From CBHWET01 sp966112985 (GTDB lineage: Bacteria > Verrucomicrobiota > Verrucomicrobiia > Limisphaerales > JACDHS01), in contig CBHWET010000001.1 of NCBI GenBank assembly GCA_966112985.1, positions 1-64,000 on the forward strand: DNA of 64,000 nt, given 5' to 3'. A program made the translations under genes and the position numbers. The stretch's first letter is position 1; every line of letters begins with the position of its first letter. Under the pieces are notes generated by a model. That model made no database searches and had not been told where the DNA came from. It saw nothing but the letters and a program-made list of their open reading frames with translations. Shown here piece by piece: positions 43,143 through 52,157 of the stretch.

Positions 43143-46100
43143 CTATTCCTCCTCCTTGTCAGCCAGACCAGCGATAGGCACGAGAGCTTTGCCGAGTTTG
43201 AGATAGTTGACTTTTACGCCGTCATCCAGATCAAGTTCGACACGTTGTTGCGCGAGCGGCAGGAGGATTTCACGCTCATATTCTTCGCAATCGCGCTGGG
43301 ATTTTTTGAGTTTGTCGATTTCCTTTCGTGCTGCCGTTTTGTCGCGGGCGGAAACGGATTCGCTTTCCAAGGCGTGTTCAAGATGCTCAATGCGCGAACG
43401 GAGTTTGTGCAGGAATTCGCGCAGGTATCGGTTCAAGACCGTGTTCGCCGTGTCTTTCGTGTAGCGATGCAGATAGACCAGCGCGTTGAAGCTTTTCTTC
43501 GGACTGGAAAACATCCAGTAGATGGGACGCTTCTTGTAGGTTTGCAAATGGTCTTTGTAAAAGTCGGTGAGGAAGTATTTGCGCAAATCCCGGCCCAGTG
43601 ATTCTTCAATGAAGCGTAGGTTTTCTTCCAATGTGGCATCGCCGAAAGTGGCGCGGAGAAATTCGCGGGTGCGGGCAACGATGTCGTCCTCAAACCACTC
43701 GCTGTCGAGGATGGGAATGATTCCGTCTTCATCGGGGGCAAACGTGAGCGCGTCGAGAGGCTTTTGCAGTTTCGCCAGGAACTCGGGCAAAGAATCTCCC
43801 GCATTTGCCAGAATCAAACCGGGGTGATCCAAGGAATATCGTCCCATGATGCAGCCGGTGACGTAGGAGAGAAACGCGGCGGTATCTTTGCGGACATCGG
43901 CGCGGGCGAGAGTGATTTGGTCCTCGGGCACTTCGGGCGCGAGTTCGTCCTGCAAGCCGTAAGCGGCAATGAATAGCCGGTTGTTCTCCGTTTCCAGTTC
44001 CTGCATTCGGCGAACGGCATAATCGCAATGCGTTTTCCAATTCTGCCAACTTGAAGCCAGCGTTGCGCCCTTCAGTTCTGAACGGAGCAAAGGCAAGTCG
44101 CGGAAGTCCCATGATGTTTCGAAATTGTCCCAATCAGCGCGAGCAATTGAGACTGCGGAACTCACACAAACTTTGATTTTTTCCCGATCCGACTTCGATG
44201 GTATCGGCAGTTCTCGTACAGTACCTACGAGGAAATGAAGTGCCGGATTGAGTATCGACATCAAGAGCGAGGCCGGAGCAGAGTTTAATAATCCTAAAAA
44301 ATAAAAGGGTTCTGCGGCAAAAAGCGTTGGCCCTTCCACGTTAGAGATCGCGCCAACTGGTGAATATCTGGCACTGAAAAAACTAGCAGTTGAATGGGAC
44401 CATGCGACTCCCTCTCGGAAAAAAAAGCCGCGATCCTTAATAACATAGTCGATGTTACCCTTTAGATAAGGATAGCGGCTATCGACATACTCTTTGATTT
44501 CCTTTCCATCATCCTTCCAGTTAACAATGAGTTCTCGATTGCCATACCACTTTCTGACAGCCCCTCCTTTGTTATGAGGAAACCACTTCCGACCGGATCG
44601 AACCGCAGCAGCATTGCTGTCGCACTCAAGAGCTAACTGGGAAAGATGCACTTCATGCCACACCCGTAAGAAACGCTCATTATCGCTGGTTTGCAGTCCT
44701 ACCTGTGGATCCGCCGAATCCTTGAGACGGCCCGAATCGGTGAATAGCGCTTTAACTTGAGCGCTCGCCCAGTAGGCAATTGGCGCTCCAGGTATCGATA
44801 AAAGATCAACAAGCGAGCGCCTATACTCCTGATGAACCTGGTTATCAAAAAAATTGCGCTCTATCTCTTGAATATATTGTACTTCACCTTCTCTTCGGAA
44901 AAGTCTTCTGAAGACGGTTTTAGTCCTACCTGGTGCCCGGCTAGAAATTACAAATGCACACGAACCAAAATCTGAGCCGAAGACTCCTCGGCCATTGTCC
45001 AACAGCGAAATAAAAGTTGTCTCCCGCAAAAGTCGCAGCCGAAATTTCTCGAAAGAGCCCAAAAACATCCAATTCGGTATAGTGATAGCGGCAACGTAAC
45101 CCTGGCGATGAAGTAACTGGAGCGATTGCTGTACAAACGCTCCAAACGTGTCCTGTTTTCCTTCGACAAAGTGTTTTTTCAGATGGGCCTTTAGTATCGG
45201 ATTCATTGTCGCGCTTCCCATGTATGGTGGATTGGTAACAACGACGTGATACCTCCGGGTGAGCGCTTCCGCTTGTTCGAGAACCCGCAAGACTTTCTGA
45301 TGCGTCCCGTGTAGGAAAAGCTGGCCGCCCTGGTCTTTTGCCTCAATCGCACGGCGGGCAAAAACAATCGCTCCTTCATCAAGACACGGCTGAATGAGCG
45401 AGCCAAAGGTCGTGGCCGCTTCAAACTGATTTAGCAGCTTGAGCATCGGCTGATTGAAGAGATCGCCCAAGCCGAACGCTTGGCTGTAATCGCGCAACTC
45501 TCGTTCCTCAAAACGCACATTCTCCAACGCGGTGATTTGGGGTTTCACCAGTTTATCCGCTTGAAAAAACCGGCGAGATTTTCCTCGCGCTTTGAATACC
45601 AGCGCCAATTCCGCAAGCTGGGCCGCTCGAGGGCAGATTTCCACGCCATGTAAATTGTTTTCTAAAACCAGGCCGGGAATGTCGGCAGGCGCATAACCTT
45701 CCTCTTCGTATATGAGAGCCAGCAGATCGAACGCATAGGTTAGCATGTGCCCGCTGCCGGAAGCGGGATCAAGCAACCTGATTTCCTCCGGCTTATTGAT
45801 CTTCAGGAAGTCCGTTTCCTGATCGCCTTCGATGTAATAAGGCATCTGCTCGCGCAGTTTCGAATTGGGTCGATTGAGCAGCCAAAGACGGCCCAGCGAG
45901 TTCTCGACCAGATAACGCACGATCCAATGAGGAGTGAAAAGTTGCGTGACGGCTGGAATATCTTCCGTCGGCACCGCGCTCTTGCGAGCCATCACCTGGT
46001 CCTTCTTCTCCGAAATATAAAATTGATAAAGCCAGCCCAGGATTTCGACGTTGGCACGTTCCTGATCACCACAATCCTCGTCCGCAATTTCACTGCGGAA

Positions 46101-46649
46101 GCCATGCGCCACGGAATGTTCGGTCAACAAATCATCCGGCAGCAACAGTTCCGTCTCGTCATTCAACGGCTCGAAAAGAAACGGCATCAATTTGTGATAA
46201 AACCGGCACGCCGCGAGTACGAGATGCCGATACACTTCGCCTTGAGGATCAGCGGATGGAATCCGGCCATCCAAGAGATCATTGAGACGCGACGGATTGG
46301 TGAACGCAGTTAGTTCGGGCGGAAGCGCACCATCGCGTGTCGCACGAAGAATCTCCGGTTGAGTTTCGCCAGGAGTCGCTGGAGTCAGGACACGAGTCCG
46401 AAAGGGATGCCAGCCACGCGCATCCAGAAATCGCAGCGCCGCAAACCGGTTGAACCAGGTATAGGCGACCCGGTCAATCAAACCGACGCGATTGGATTGG
46501 GCTTCGAGACACAATGCTTTGACCTGTGGTGCCAAAGCCCGTAAATCGGGCGTATCGCCTGTTAAAACAAAATCGAGCTTTCGTCCGACAGCTTCAATGA
46601 GTTGTTTTCGGACGGCTGGCGCAAAATTTTTCAGGGAGGAAAGATTCAT
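43143..46649 (-). CDS. pglX: BREX PglX adenine-N6 DNA methyltransferase
   Basis: From ATG 46649 the product is 1168 residues; the longer frame to 46718 overlaps brxC and is unlikely. RLLDPASGSGHMLTYAFDLL is the AdoMet-binding motif and RYHVVVTNPPYMGSATM the N-P-P-Y catalytic motif. A target-recognition-like part follows (residues 650-850) and the C terminus is coiled-coil-rich. PglX methylates adenine in a specific 6-bp asymmetric site on the host chromosome and marks self. It overlaps nothing upstream: the brxC stop is 2 bases before its start. Confidence 0.92.
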   Translation of the reverse strand: MNLSSLKNFAPAVRKQLIEAVGRKLDFVLTGDTPDLRALAPQVKALCLEAQSNRVGLIDRVAYTWFNRFAALRFLDARGWHPFRTRVLTPATPGETQPEILRATRDGALPPELTAFTNPSRLNDLLDGRIPSADPQGEVYRHLVLAACRFYHKLMPFLFEPLNDETELLLPDDLLTEHSVAHGFRSEIADEDCGDQERANVEILGWLYQFYISEKKDQVMARKSAVPTEDIPAVTQLFTPHWIVRYLVENSLGRLWLLNRPNSKLREQMPYYIEGDQETDFLKINKPEEIRLLDPASGSGHMLTYAFDLLALIYEEEGYAPADIPGLVLENNLHGVEICPRAAQLAELALVFKARGKSRRFFQADKLVKPQITALENVRFEERELRDYSQAFGLGDLFNQPMLKLLNQFEAATTFGSLIQPCLDEGAIVFARRAIEAKDQGGQLFLHGTHQKVLRVLEQAEALTRRYHVVVTNPPYMGSATMNPILKAHLKKHFVEGKQDTFGAFVQQSLQLLHRQGYVAAITIPNWMFLGSFEKFRLRLLRETTFISLLDNGRGVFGSDFGSCAFVISSRAPGRTKTVFRRLFRREGEVQYIQEIERNFFDNQVHQEYRRSLVDLLSIPGAPIAYWASAQVKALFTDSGRLKDSADPQVGLQTSDNERFLRVWHEVHLSQLALECDSNAAAVRSGRKWFPHNKGGAVRKWYGNRELIVNWKDDGKEIKEYVDSRYPYLKGNIDYVIKDRGFFFREGVAWSHSTASFFSARYSPVGAISNVEGPTLFAAEPFYFLGLLNSAPASLLMSILNPALHFLVGTVRELPIPSKSDREKIKVCVSSAVSIARADWDNFETSWDFRDLPLLRSELKGATLASSWQNWKTHCDYAVRRMQELETENNRLFIAAYGLQDELAPEVPEDQITLARADVRKDTAAFLSYVTGCIMGRYSLDHPGLILANAGDSLPEFLAKLQKPLDALTFAPDEDGIIPILDSEWFEDDIVARTREFLRATFGDATLEENLRFIEESLGRDLRKYFLTDFYKDHLQTYKKRPIYWMFSSPKKSFNALVYLHRYTKDTANTVLNRYLREFLHKLRSRIEHLEHALESESVSARDKTAARKEIDKLKKSQRDCEEYEREILLPLAQQRVELDLDDGVKVNYLKLGKALVPIAGLADKEEE

Positions 46650-46651
46650 GT

Positions 46652-49600
46652 TCAGAGGCTGATCCGATTCCCTTTCTTGATTTCCGCCACAGCGGCCTTT
46701 CGGAGCGCATCGAGCCATTTATCTACGTCAGCTTCGGAAGCGACATAAGCCAACCCGCAATCAACCTTCAGATTCGTCATGGGAACAAAGCGAGCTTCCT
46801 CGGTTGCTTTCGCCGCACCGGACTTCGGCGATTCTTTGATTTCAGGAGTTGCCAGCCGATTAGCCAAGGCGAGTTGCGAAGGATAATCTTCGGAGACATA
46901 GCGGTTCAGCCGGTCGCGAATGGCACTGATGAACCGGGCCGATTGCACCGACTCACGAGCGTCTCCGGTTTTCTGGAGCATTTGCTTTTTTTGCGGATCG
47001 GTCAGGCGTTCGAATTCAGGCAACAATTTCAATTTTGCTTCCTGTTCGCTCAACGTAGCCAACGCTCGGTCCCGTTCCTGAACGAGCTTCGCATCAATAA
47101 TATCGCGGACACGATTTACCGCATTTTTCGCATTGGGAATCACTGAGCCACAAAATGGGGTTTCAGCCCCCGCCAGAAGACGCAAAGGATCAAGTTCTTC
47201 CTGCGGAACTTCGGAGAAATTCGCCTGTTCCTCACGCAGAAATGCGGTTGCTTCATCGTAAGCCTTGCGTTGAGGGCCGTGCATGAATGTTTTGAGCGGA
47301 TCGAGAAGATCTTCCTTGGCATCGAGCAGTTCGCCTTGGAATTCGGCGACGTGATTCAGGAGGTAGGAATAATCTTTGTCTGCAAGCTCCTTGATGCGCT
47401 GCATGAGTGATTCCAGCTTCTTCAAGAACGGATAACGGGAGCTTTGATCCACCAGCAATTGCAGGTCTTCAAACTCGCCGAGGAGAGCTTCAGATGTGAC
47501 TTGTCCCACGGAGCGGGCATCGCTCGCTTCATTCACGCGATCAAAGAACTCCTGATGAAACCGCTTCAGGGCCGCAACTTTGGCCGGCTCAAATTGCTCC
47601 TGAAGCCGGACGCGAACGCCCCCATGTTGCCGCGCATTCTTGAGGGCTTCCAAAGCCGTTCTCGCATCGAGTAAATCCGTGCTTCGCAGTTCGACTTTGC
47701 CCATGCGGAACAGACGAGCAATCAGTGTTAAAACAGCCGTCGGATACCATCCGTAAGGCCGACGATTGAACTGCCGAATAATTTCTTCGACGGAGACTCT
47801 TTCACCATTGTTCTGATTTCTCGTCACGTAGGTCAAAATTTCCTGTTCCGCCTCTGAAACTGTGACGCCCGAACCGGAAAAAAGATCGCTCGAATCAAGG
47901 AGGGTCTTTGACAGCGTGGTCTCATCATACTGGCCCTTGAGCATCTTCAAGCTGGGATAGGCGAAACGAATCAGTTCCTGAGCAGCCTTGGCGTAACGAT
48001 TTCGGGCTTCACCTTCGGGAACTGAATCCAATCGCGATGCGTTCAAATAGAGAGGTGCTTTACCCAAAAGTTCAGAGCATCGCGTTCGCAATTCAGTTCG
48101 ACGACGGCTGTTTTGCTGACCCCGTTCCTGCAAAATGGAACGACGTGCTTCATCCAGGCCCGCACCGGTATTCTGCTGAATGTACTTTTGGGTTTTCAGA
48201 AACAGCCGTGCATCGTCCAGCATTCGCAGATCAGCCGGAAGCACGGCGAGGAGTTCCGCCTTGCCAGTATTTTGGGCAGCGAGTGTCGCGAGGTTGCTGT
48301 GATTGGGATGATCCGGGGTGATGACATTGATACTGATTTCCGAATCTCTCCCCACAAGCTGATCGTCCAGCCGGCGAGCGTAAACGTAATCTTGGGAATT
48401 GTTTTCAAAACGAATTTTCGGATCACGCAGGACATCGCCAAACAAAACGTCACCAAGAAGTTTGGTCAGGAGCGAATCATCAACCTCGGTATTCTTGATT
48501 TCAACTTCGATGTCCTTCTCAGTGTCGGTAAGGAATTCGTAAGCTTCACCGTTGCGTTGCAGATACGATTGATTCTCTAAAAGGTTCAAAGCCTCCTTCA
48601 CTGACTTTTCGTGGGCCGCAATGTCGAGGTCGGCTTTTTCGATAAGAAGGATGGCGATGTTTCGCGGTGTGGCTTTGAATTCCCGCACCCATTTGAGGAG
48701 GAACAAGGCTTTCAGAATTCGCACAGCCACGATGTTGTCGAGTTGACGTTCAGCTTGCCTGATTGAAGTCTGGAAATCGCCACGGATTGAGGCGGAGATT
48801 CCATCAAACATTAAATCGAACGTGGCAAGGCGACCGACATTTTCGTTTCGCAGCTTTTTGGCGACTTCTTGGAAAACAGCCAGCATGGACCGTTCACCAA
48901 CGGCTGTATGTTTACCAGTGAAAGCATCGTGCTGCGAAAGCCGTTCGATGCAGCGTTGAAACAAATCGAACTGATAAAGGCAGAACGGATAGAACTCGCA
49001 GAACTGGTCGCTGCCTCGCCAACCTTTGTATTCCACGGAGCCATCGCTGAAACGATACAGCGTTTGGAGATTTTCTTTTTCGGCATCGTAGATCGACACC
49101 AATGATTTCGGCTCTGCTTCCTTTTTTGCCAAAAGACGTTTTTGGATGACTTCGCGAACATCCGCGCTCGTCAAGGTAAGGCGTGTTTTGAAACGGGCTG
49201 CGATTTTAGTAAAATCCTGGCCTTGTTCGACCTTGAGATCTCCCAAGACGCGCTGCAAATCACCCTGCGACGTGACAAACACCCAGGCGCGGCCGTTGCA
49301 AACAGTCGCGAGAGTTTCGGCGACCGTCTGCAAATTAAGCATCAGCTTCGAGTCCTGACCGATAAACTGGCCCACTTCATCGACAAAGAAGTTCAGTCTG
49401 AAGCCGGGGGACTGCTTTTCGATAAACGCTTTGACGCGCTGGGCGAAGGACTGGATGGAAACCTTGTAGGTTTCTCGTTTTCGGTCAAAGAGGCGGAGGC
49501 ATTCATCCAACGGCTTTCCAGAATGTTCGGAAAAAGCTTTGGCAAAAGTGTCATTTTCCAGCGATTCAATGACAGGCAAATCTTTCTCCCACGAGCGTCC

Positions 49601-50152
49601 GCTGATTCGGGCGTAAGTTTTTTTGAAAGACTCCAATTCGCCACGGGAATCCAGGTCGCTCTCAAATTCCGCGATGTGGCCCTGCTTGGCGTAGTAGCCT
49701 TGCAACTCGTTCAGAACCTTGACGAAGACCTCCAAAATCGGAGCAGAATGATCACCACCGATCGCATCTGCCTTCTGGTCGATATTGAAAAGCAAACTTG
49801 TGGAAGGAATCGCAGCGGCTCGTCGCAACTCTCCCTGAACAACCTCATCTTCGATTTTCGGAAGTAGGACATCCGAAGCCATTTTACCATTGGGGAGAGC
49901 ACGGCTATCCAGCAATAGCGAGAGAATCTTCAACAGATGTGATTTGCCCGATCCAAAAAAGCCGGAAATCCAAACGCCGTTGGCATTGGTTTCATTCAGA
50001 TAACGTTCTGCGAATTGTTCGAGCCCTTTGCTGATTTCGGAAGTGATTACGTATTCCTCTACTTCCGTCGAAAGGTAGCGGTCGTCATCTGCCTTGATAA
50101 CGCCCTCAATGGGGCGCTCGACAGGTTTGATAAATAGTTCGTGGATTTTCAT
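46652..50152 (-). CDS. brxC: BREX BrxC ATPase (PglY-like)
   Basis: This 1166-residue protein starts MKIHELFIKPVERPIEGVIK. Walker A is WISGFFGSGKSHLLKILSLL. A large helical C-terminal part follows. BrxC is the large P-loop core component of type 1 BREX, needed for both methylation and defence in studied systems. It lies 5 bases after brxB and directly before pglX. Confidence 0.92.
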   Translation of the reverse strand: MKIHELFIKPVERPIEGVIKADDDRYLSTEVEEYVITSEISKGLEQFAERYLNETNANGVWISGFFGSGKSHLLKILSLLLDSRALPNGKMASDVLLPKIEDEVVQGELRRAAAIPSTSLLFNIDQKADAIGGDHSAPILEVFVKVLNELQGYYAKQGHIAEFESDLDSRGELESFKKTYARISGRSWEKDLPVIESLENDTFAKAFSEHSGKPLDECLRLFDRKRETYKVSIQSFAQRVKAFIEKQSPGFRLNFFVDEVGQFIGQDSKLMLNLQTVAETLATVCNGRAWVFVTSQGDLQRVLGDLKVEQGQDFTKIAARFKTRLTLTSADVREVIQKRLLAKKEAEPKSLVSIYDAEKENLQTLYRFSDGSVEYKGWRGSDQFCEFYPFCLYQFDLFQRCIERLSQHDAFTGKHTAVGERSMLAVFQEVAKKLRNENVGRLATFDLMFDGISASIRGDFQTSIRQAERQLDNIVAVRILKALFLLKWVREFKATPRNIAILLIEKADLDIAAHEKSVKEALNLLENQSYLQRNGEAYEFLTDTEKDIEVEIKNTEVDDSLLTKLLGDVLFGDVLRDPKIRFENNSQDYVYARRLDDQLVGRDSEISINVITPDHPNHSNLATLAAQNTGKAELLAVLPADLRMLDDARLFLKTQKYIQQNTGAGLDEARRSILQERGQQNSRRRTELRTRCSELLGKAPLYLNASRLDSVPEGEARNRYAKAAQELIRFAYPSLKMLKGQYDETTLSKTLLDSSDLFSGSGVTVSEAEQEILTYVTRNQNNGERVSVEEIIRQFNRRPYGWYPTAVLTLIARLFRMGKVELRSTDLLDARTALEALKNARQHGGVRVRLQEQFEPAKVAALKRFHQEFFDRVNEASDARSVGQVTSEALLGEFEDLQLLVDQSSRYPFLKKLESLMQRIKELADKDYSYLLNHVAEFQGELLDAKEDLLDPLKTFMHGPQRKAYDEATAFLREEQANFSEVPQEELDPLRLLAGAETPFCGSVIPNAKNAVNRVRDIIDAKLVQERDRALATLSEQEAKLKLLPEFERLTDPQKKQMLQKTGDARESVQSARFISAIRDRLNRYVSEDYPSQLALANRLATPEIKESPKSGAAKATEEARFVPMTNLKVDCGLAYVASEADVDKWLDALRKAAVAEIKKGNRISL

Positions 50153-50157
50153 GTTGT

Positions 50158-50742
50158 TCAGAGACGATAGTGATCGACGTTAAACGCTCGGTAGTAACGT
50201 TGATCCGGCAGACAACCGAACAAACGCAGTCGTGAACCCAAGCCCTCTTGGAAAGTGTATTCTCCGGGAAAAAACATGACTACCGGATGCGGCATCATCG
50301 CGGGTTGCAGCGATTCAAGAATGGTGTGGGTTCGCAGGAATGGATATACGTGTCCGACACCTGTAATTAACGAGAGTTTGATTTCCGGGCCGCTGATTAG
50401 ACGAACCAGACGCGGAATTAGAGTAGCTTTCGGATCGGCCACGTTGTTCAGCATTTCAAGCATTTTGCGTTTGCCAAGGGAGGCTTCCTTCTCAATTGCT
50501 TTGTCGAGGCGACCGGCTTCCGACAGAATATCCAAAACCAACTCAAAAAGATCAGCCCGGGCCACCGAAACGCCGGCGTTTTGAAGTCGGGCGAGCAACG
50601 CCTTTACCGTTTGGTTCATCTTGTCCTCGTCTTGAGGCTGATACGTCTTGATGAAAATGGGCACTTCATTTGCCAACCCTTTCATACAGAGAAAATCTGG
50701 ATGACTGAGTAGACGAAAAAGTTGGTCTGCTGACGCGCTCAT
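50158..50742 (-). CDS. brxB: BREX BrxB (DUF1788)
   Basis: From ATG 50742 this gives 194 residues; the ATGA overlaps the brxA stop, which favours this start over the longer ORF to 50820. The text IKLSLITGVGHVYPFLRTHT, with VVMFFPGEYTF, is the characteristic DUF1788 signature. BrxB is a small BREX core protein of unknown reaction. Confidence 0.92.
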   Translation of the reverse strand: MSASADQLFRLLSHPDFLCMKGLANEVPIFIKTYQPQDEDKMNQTVKALLARLQNAGVSVARADLFELVLDILSEAGRLDKAIEKEASLGKRKMLEMLNNVADPKATLIPRLVRLISGPEIKLSLITGVGHVYPFLRTHTILESLQPAMMPHPVVMFFPGEYTFQEGLGSRLRLFGCLPDQRYYRAFNVDHYRL

Positions 50743-51380
50743 TTCACACTCGCTTTCGAGATTTCTTCGTCCGTCCAAAGAAATGCCGCCATGAGTTGTG
50801 GTTCGTCGGTCATAACGCATCCGAGCACGCCGGCGGGGACGGATGGTCGTTGAATCCGGTATTCCTTATTCTGTTCTTGAACAAGTCCCGCCTCCTGCAA
50901 CATCAAAAACAAAACCGTTCGGATCTTCGTTTGCGTCGTTTTTGAAAAACCTTCGAGGTCGGGATGCGCGAGAATCTGACTCGCAACGAAACTTTCATAA
51001 TCGGAGGGCCGAAGTATAGGGTCGAAATGTGCCAGTTTTTCGCGGAGAACGTTTTCCACGAATTCCCAAATAAATGCTGAGTGTTTGACTGCGGCGATCC
51101 ATGATATTGCGAGCCGCTCGTCTTTCGTGCCATCACTCAACAAGCGAAGTTGCTCGTGGGTGAGGCATTGCAGGCGCTGACGGAATTCTCGCTCGATTCT
51201 TTTCAGCGAACCTGCGCTTCGGCATTGAATGGCATTCGTTCTCAAAATCTCACCCTTCGCGGTGTCCCAACTGCCATGTTCCAAATACTTCTCCGCCACC
51301 ACCCGCGCAATTTCAGGGCGTAGAGACGCGGCGGTGAAGCTAAAGCTGTAAAAACCTGAAATTGACGAAGCACTACGCAT
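50739..51380 (-). CDS. brxA: BREX BrxA (DUF1819)
   Basis: This 213-residue protein (SISGFYSFSFTAASLRPEIA; then HGSWDTAKGEILRTNAIQCR) is the DUF1819/BrxA family, a helix-turn-helix DNA-binding protein with a NusB-like fold in the known structure. It is the first gene of the operon, with AAAGGGAAGC before ATG 51380. The promoter should lie in the 231-base gap to the CBASS operon end (51381-51611), where no gene is visible. Confidence 0.92.
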   Translation of the reverse strand: MRSASSISGFYSFSFTAASLRPEIARVVAEKYLEHGSWDTAKGEILRTNAIQCRSAGSLKRIEREFRQRLQCLTHEQLRLLSDGTKDERLAISWIAAVKHSAFIWEFVENVLREKLAHFDPILRPSDYESFVASQILAHPDLEGFSKTTQTKIRTVLFLMLQEAGLVQEQNKEYRIQRPSVPAGVLGCVMTDEPQLMAAFLWTDEEISKASVK

Positions 51381-51611
51381 GCTTCCCTTTCATTGAATCG
51401 ATGCTCGTGGCGGTGGGAATTGGCGCAGGCTTATGGAAATCCGCGAGGCTTACGCCGCGATAAGTTCTATCGCGTTCTGTGAGCCCTGATCGAGGTGCTT
51501 TGCATGATACGCTAATTTTTTGCACGCTTAGACTTGCCCCAGCGACGGTAATGAAAAACGGATGGCGTCGGAAGATTTTTCTGTGCTTTGTTCGTTAGGC
51601 TGCTGGAGGGA

Positions 51612-52157
51612 TTAGCTTGATTTTTCAAACAGCTTTTTGCCAATACCCTTCGGGCTTTCATGATTTGTAAACGGAGAAAAGCGGTAATAGCCCTCCTTGT
51701 CGTGGAGGCTCACCCACAGACCTGCCGGGAAATCGGCCTGGCCCACGATCACCATCACAAATGATTTGAGTTGATGACGGGACTTGCTGAAGCAGTCCTG
51801 CATACTCTTCAAATCGGTGCCAGACGGCGAAGGGATTGGTTCAGGATGAGTATGCCAGTCGCCAACGAAATGAAGGCGCTCCTTAAACAGCTTTTGGATC
51901 TCGGCGTTTTGCCGTTGCTGATTCGGGATGAACCAAAACCGTCCGCGTTTGTCTTCGTTTGCCGGCCCTGTCGCAACTCGAATACAAACGCGGCCAGGTG
52001 AAAACTCCGCAAAGAGTTGTCCGCCCACCTCAGGAGCGTTTACTGAAGCCTGTCTGTGCTTGTTAAAATGCAGGAGCACGTCAGAACAGACGAAAAGTTC
52101 CTGCCCGGCTTTCTCACCGCGAAAAGACAGCGATTCAAATTTGGCATTTCGGCTCAT
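51612..52157 (-). CDS. cap3: CBASS Cap3 JAB-family isopeptidase
   Basis: This 181-residue protein has the JAB/MPN metal site: glutamate in NAPEVGGQLFAEF and HFVGDWHTHPEPIPSPSGTD (H-x-H-P ... S-x-x-D). Cap3 cleaves the bond between the CD-NTase C terminus and its targets, reversing Cap2 action. It is the last gene of the operon; its start shares one base with the Cap2 stop. Confidence 0.9.
   Translation of the reverse strand: MSRNAKFESLSFRGEKAGQELFVCSDVLLHFNKHRQASVNAPEVGGQLFAEFSPGRVCIRVATGPANEDKRGRFWFIPNQQRQNAEIQKLFKERLHFVGDWHTHPEPIPSPSGTDLKSMQDCFSKSRHQLKSFVMVIVGQADFPAGLWVSLHDKEGYYRFSPFTNHESPKGIGKKLFEKSS

Noticed and set aside
46649..46718. Longer PglX start
   Set aside because: The extra 23 residues overlap brxC and do not look like the family; ATG 46649 gives the usual N terminus.
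50742..50820. Longer BrxB start
   Set aside because: The extra 26 residues lie inside brxA; the ATGA overlap at 50739-50742 is the typical coupling.
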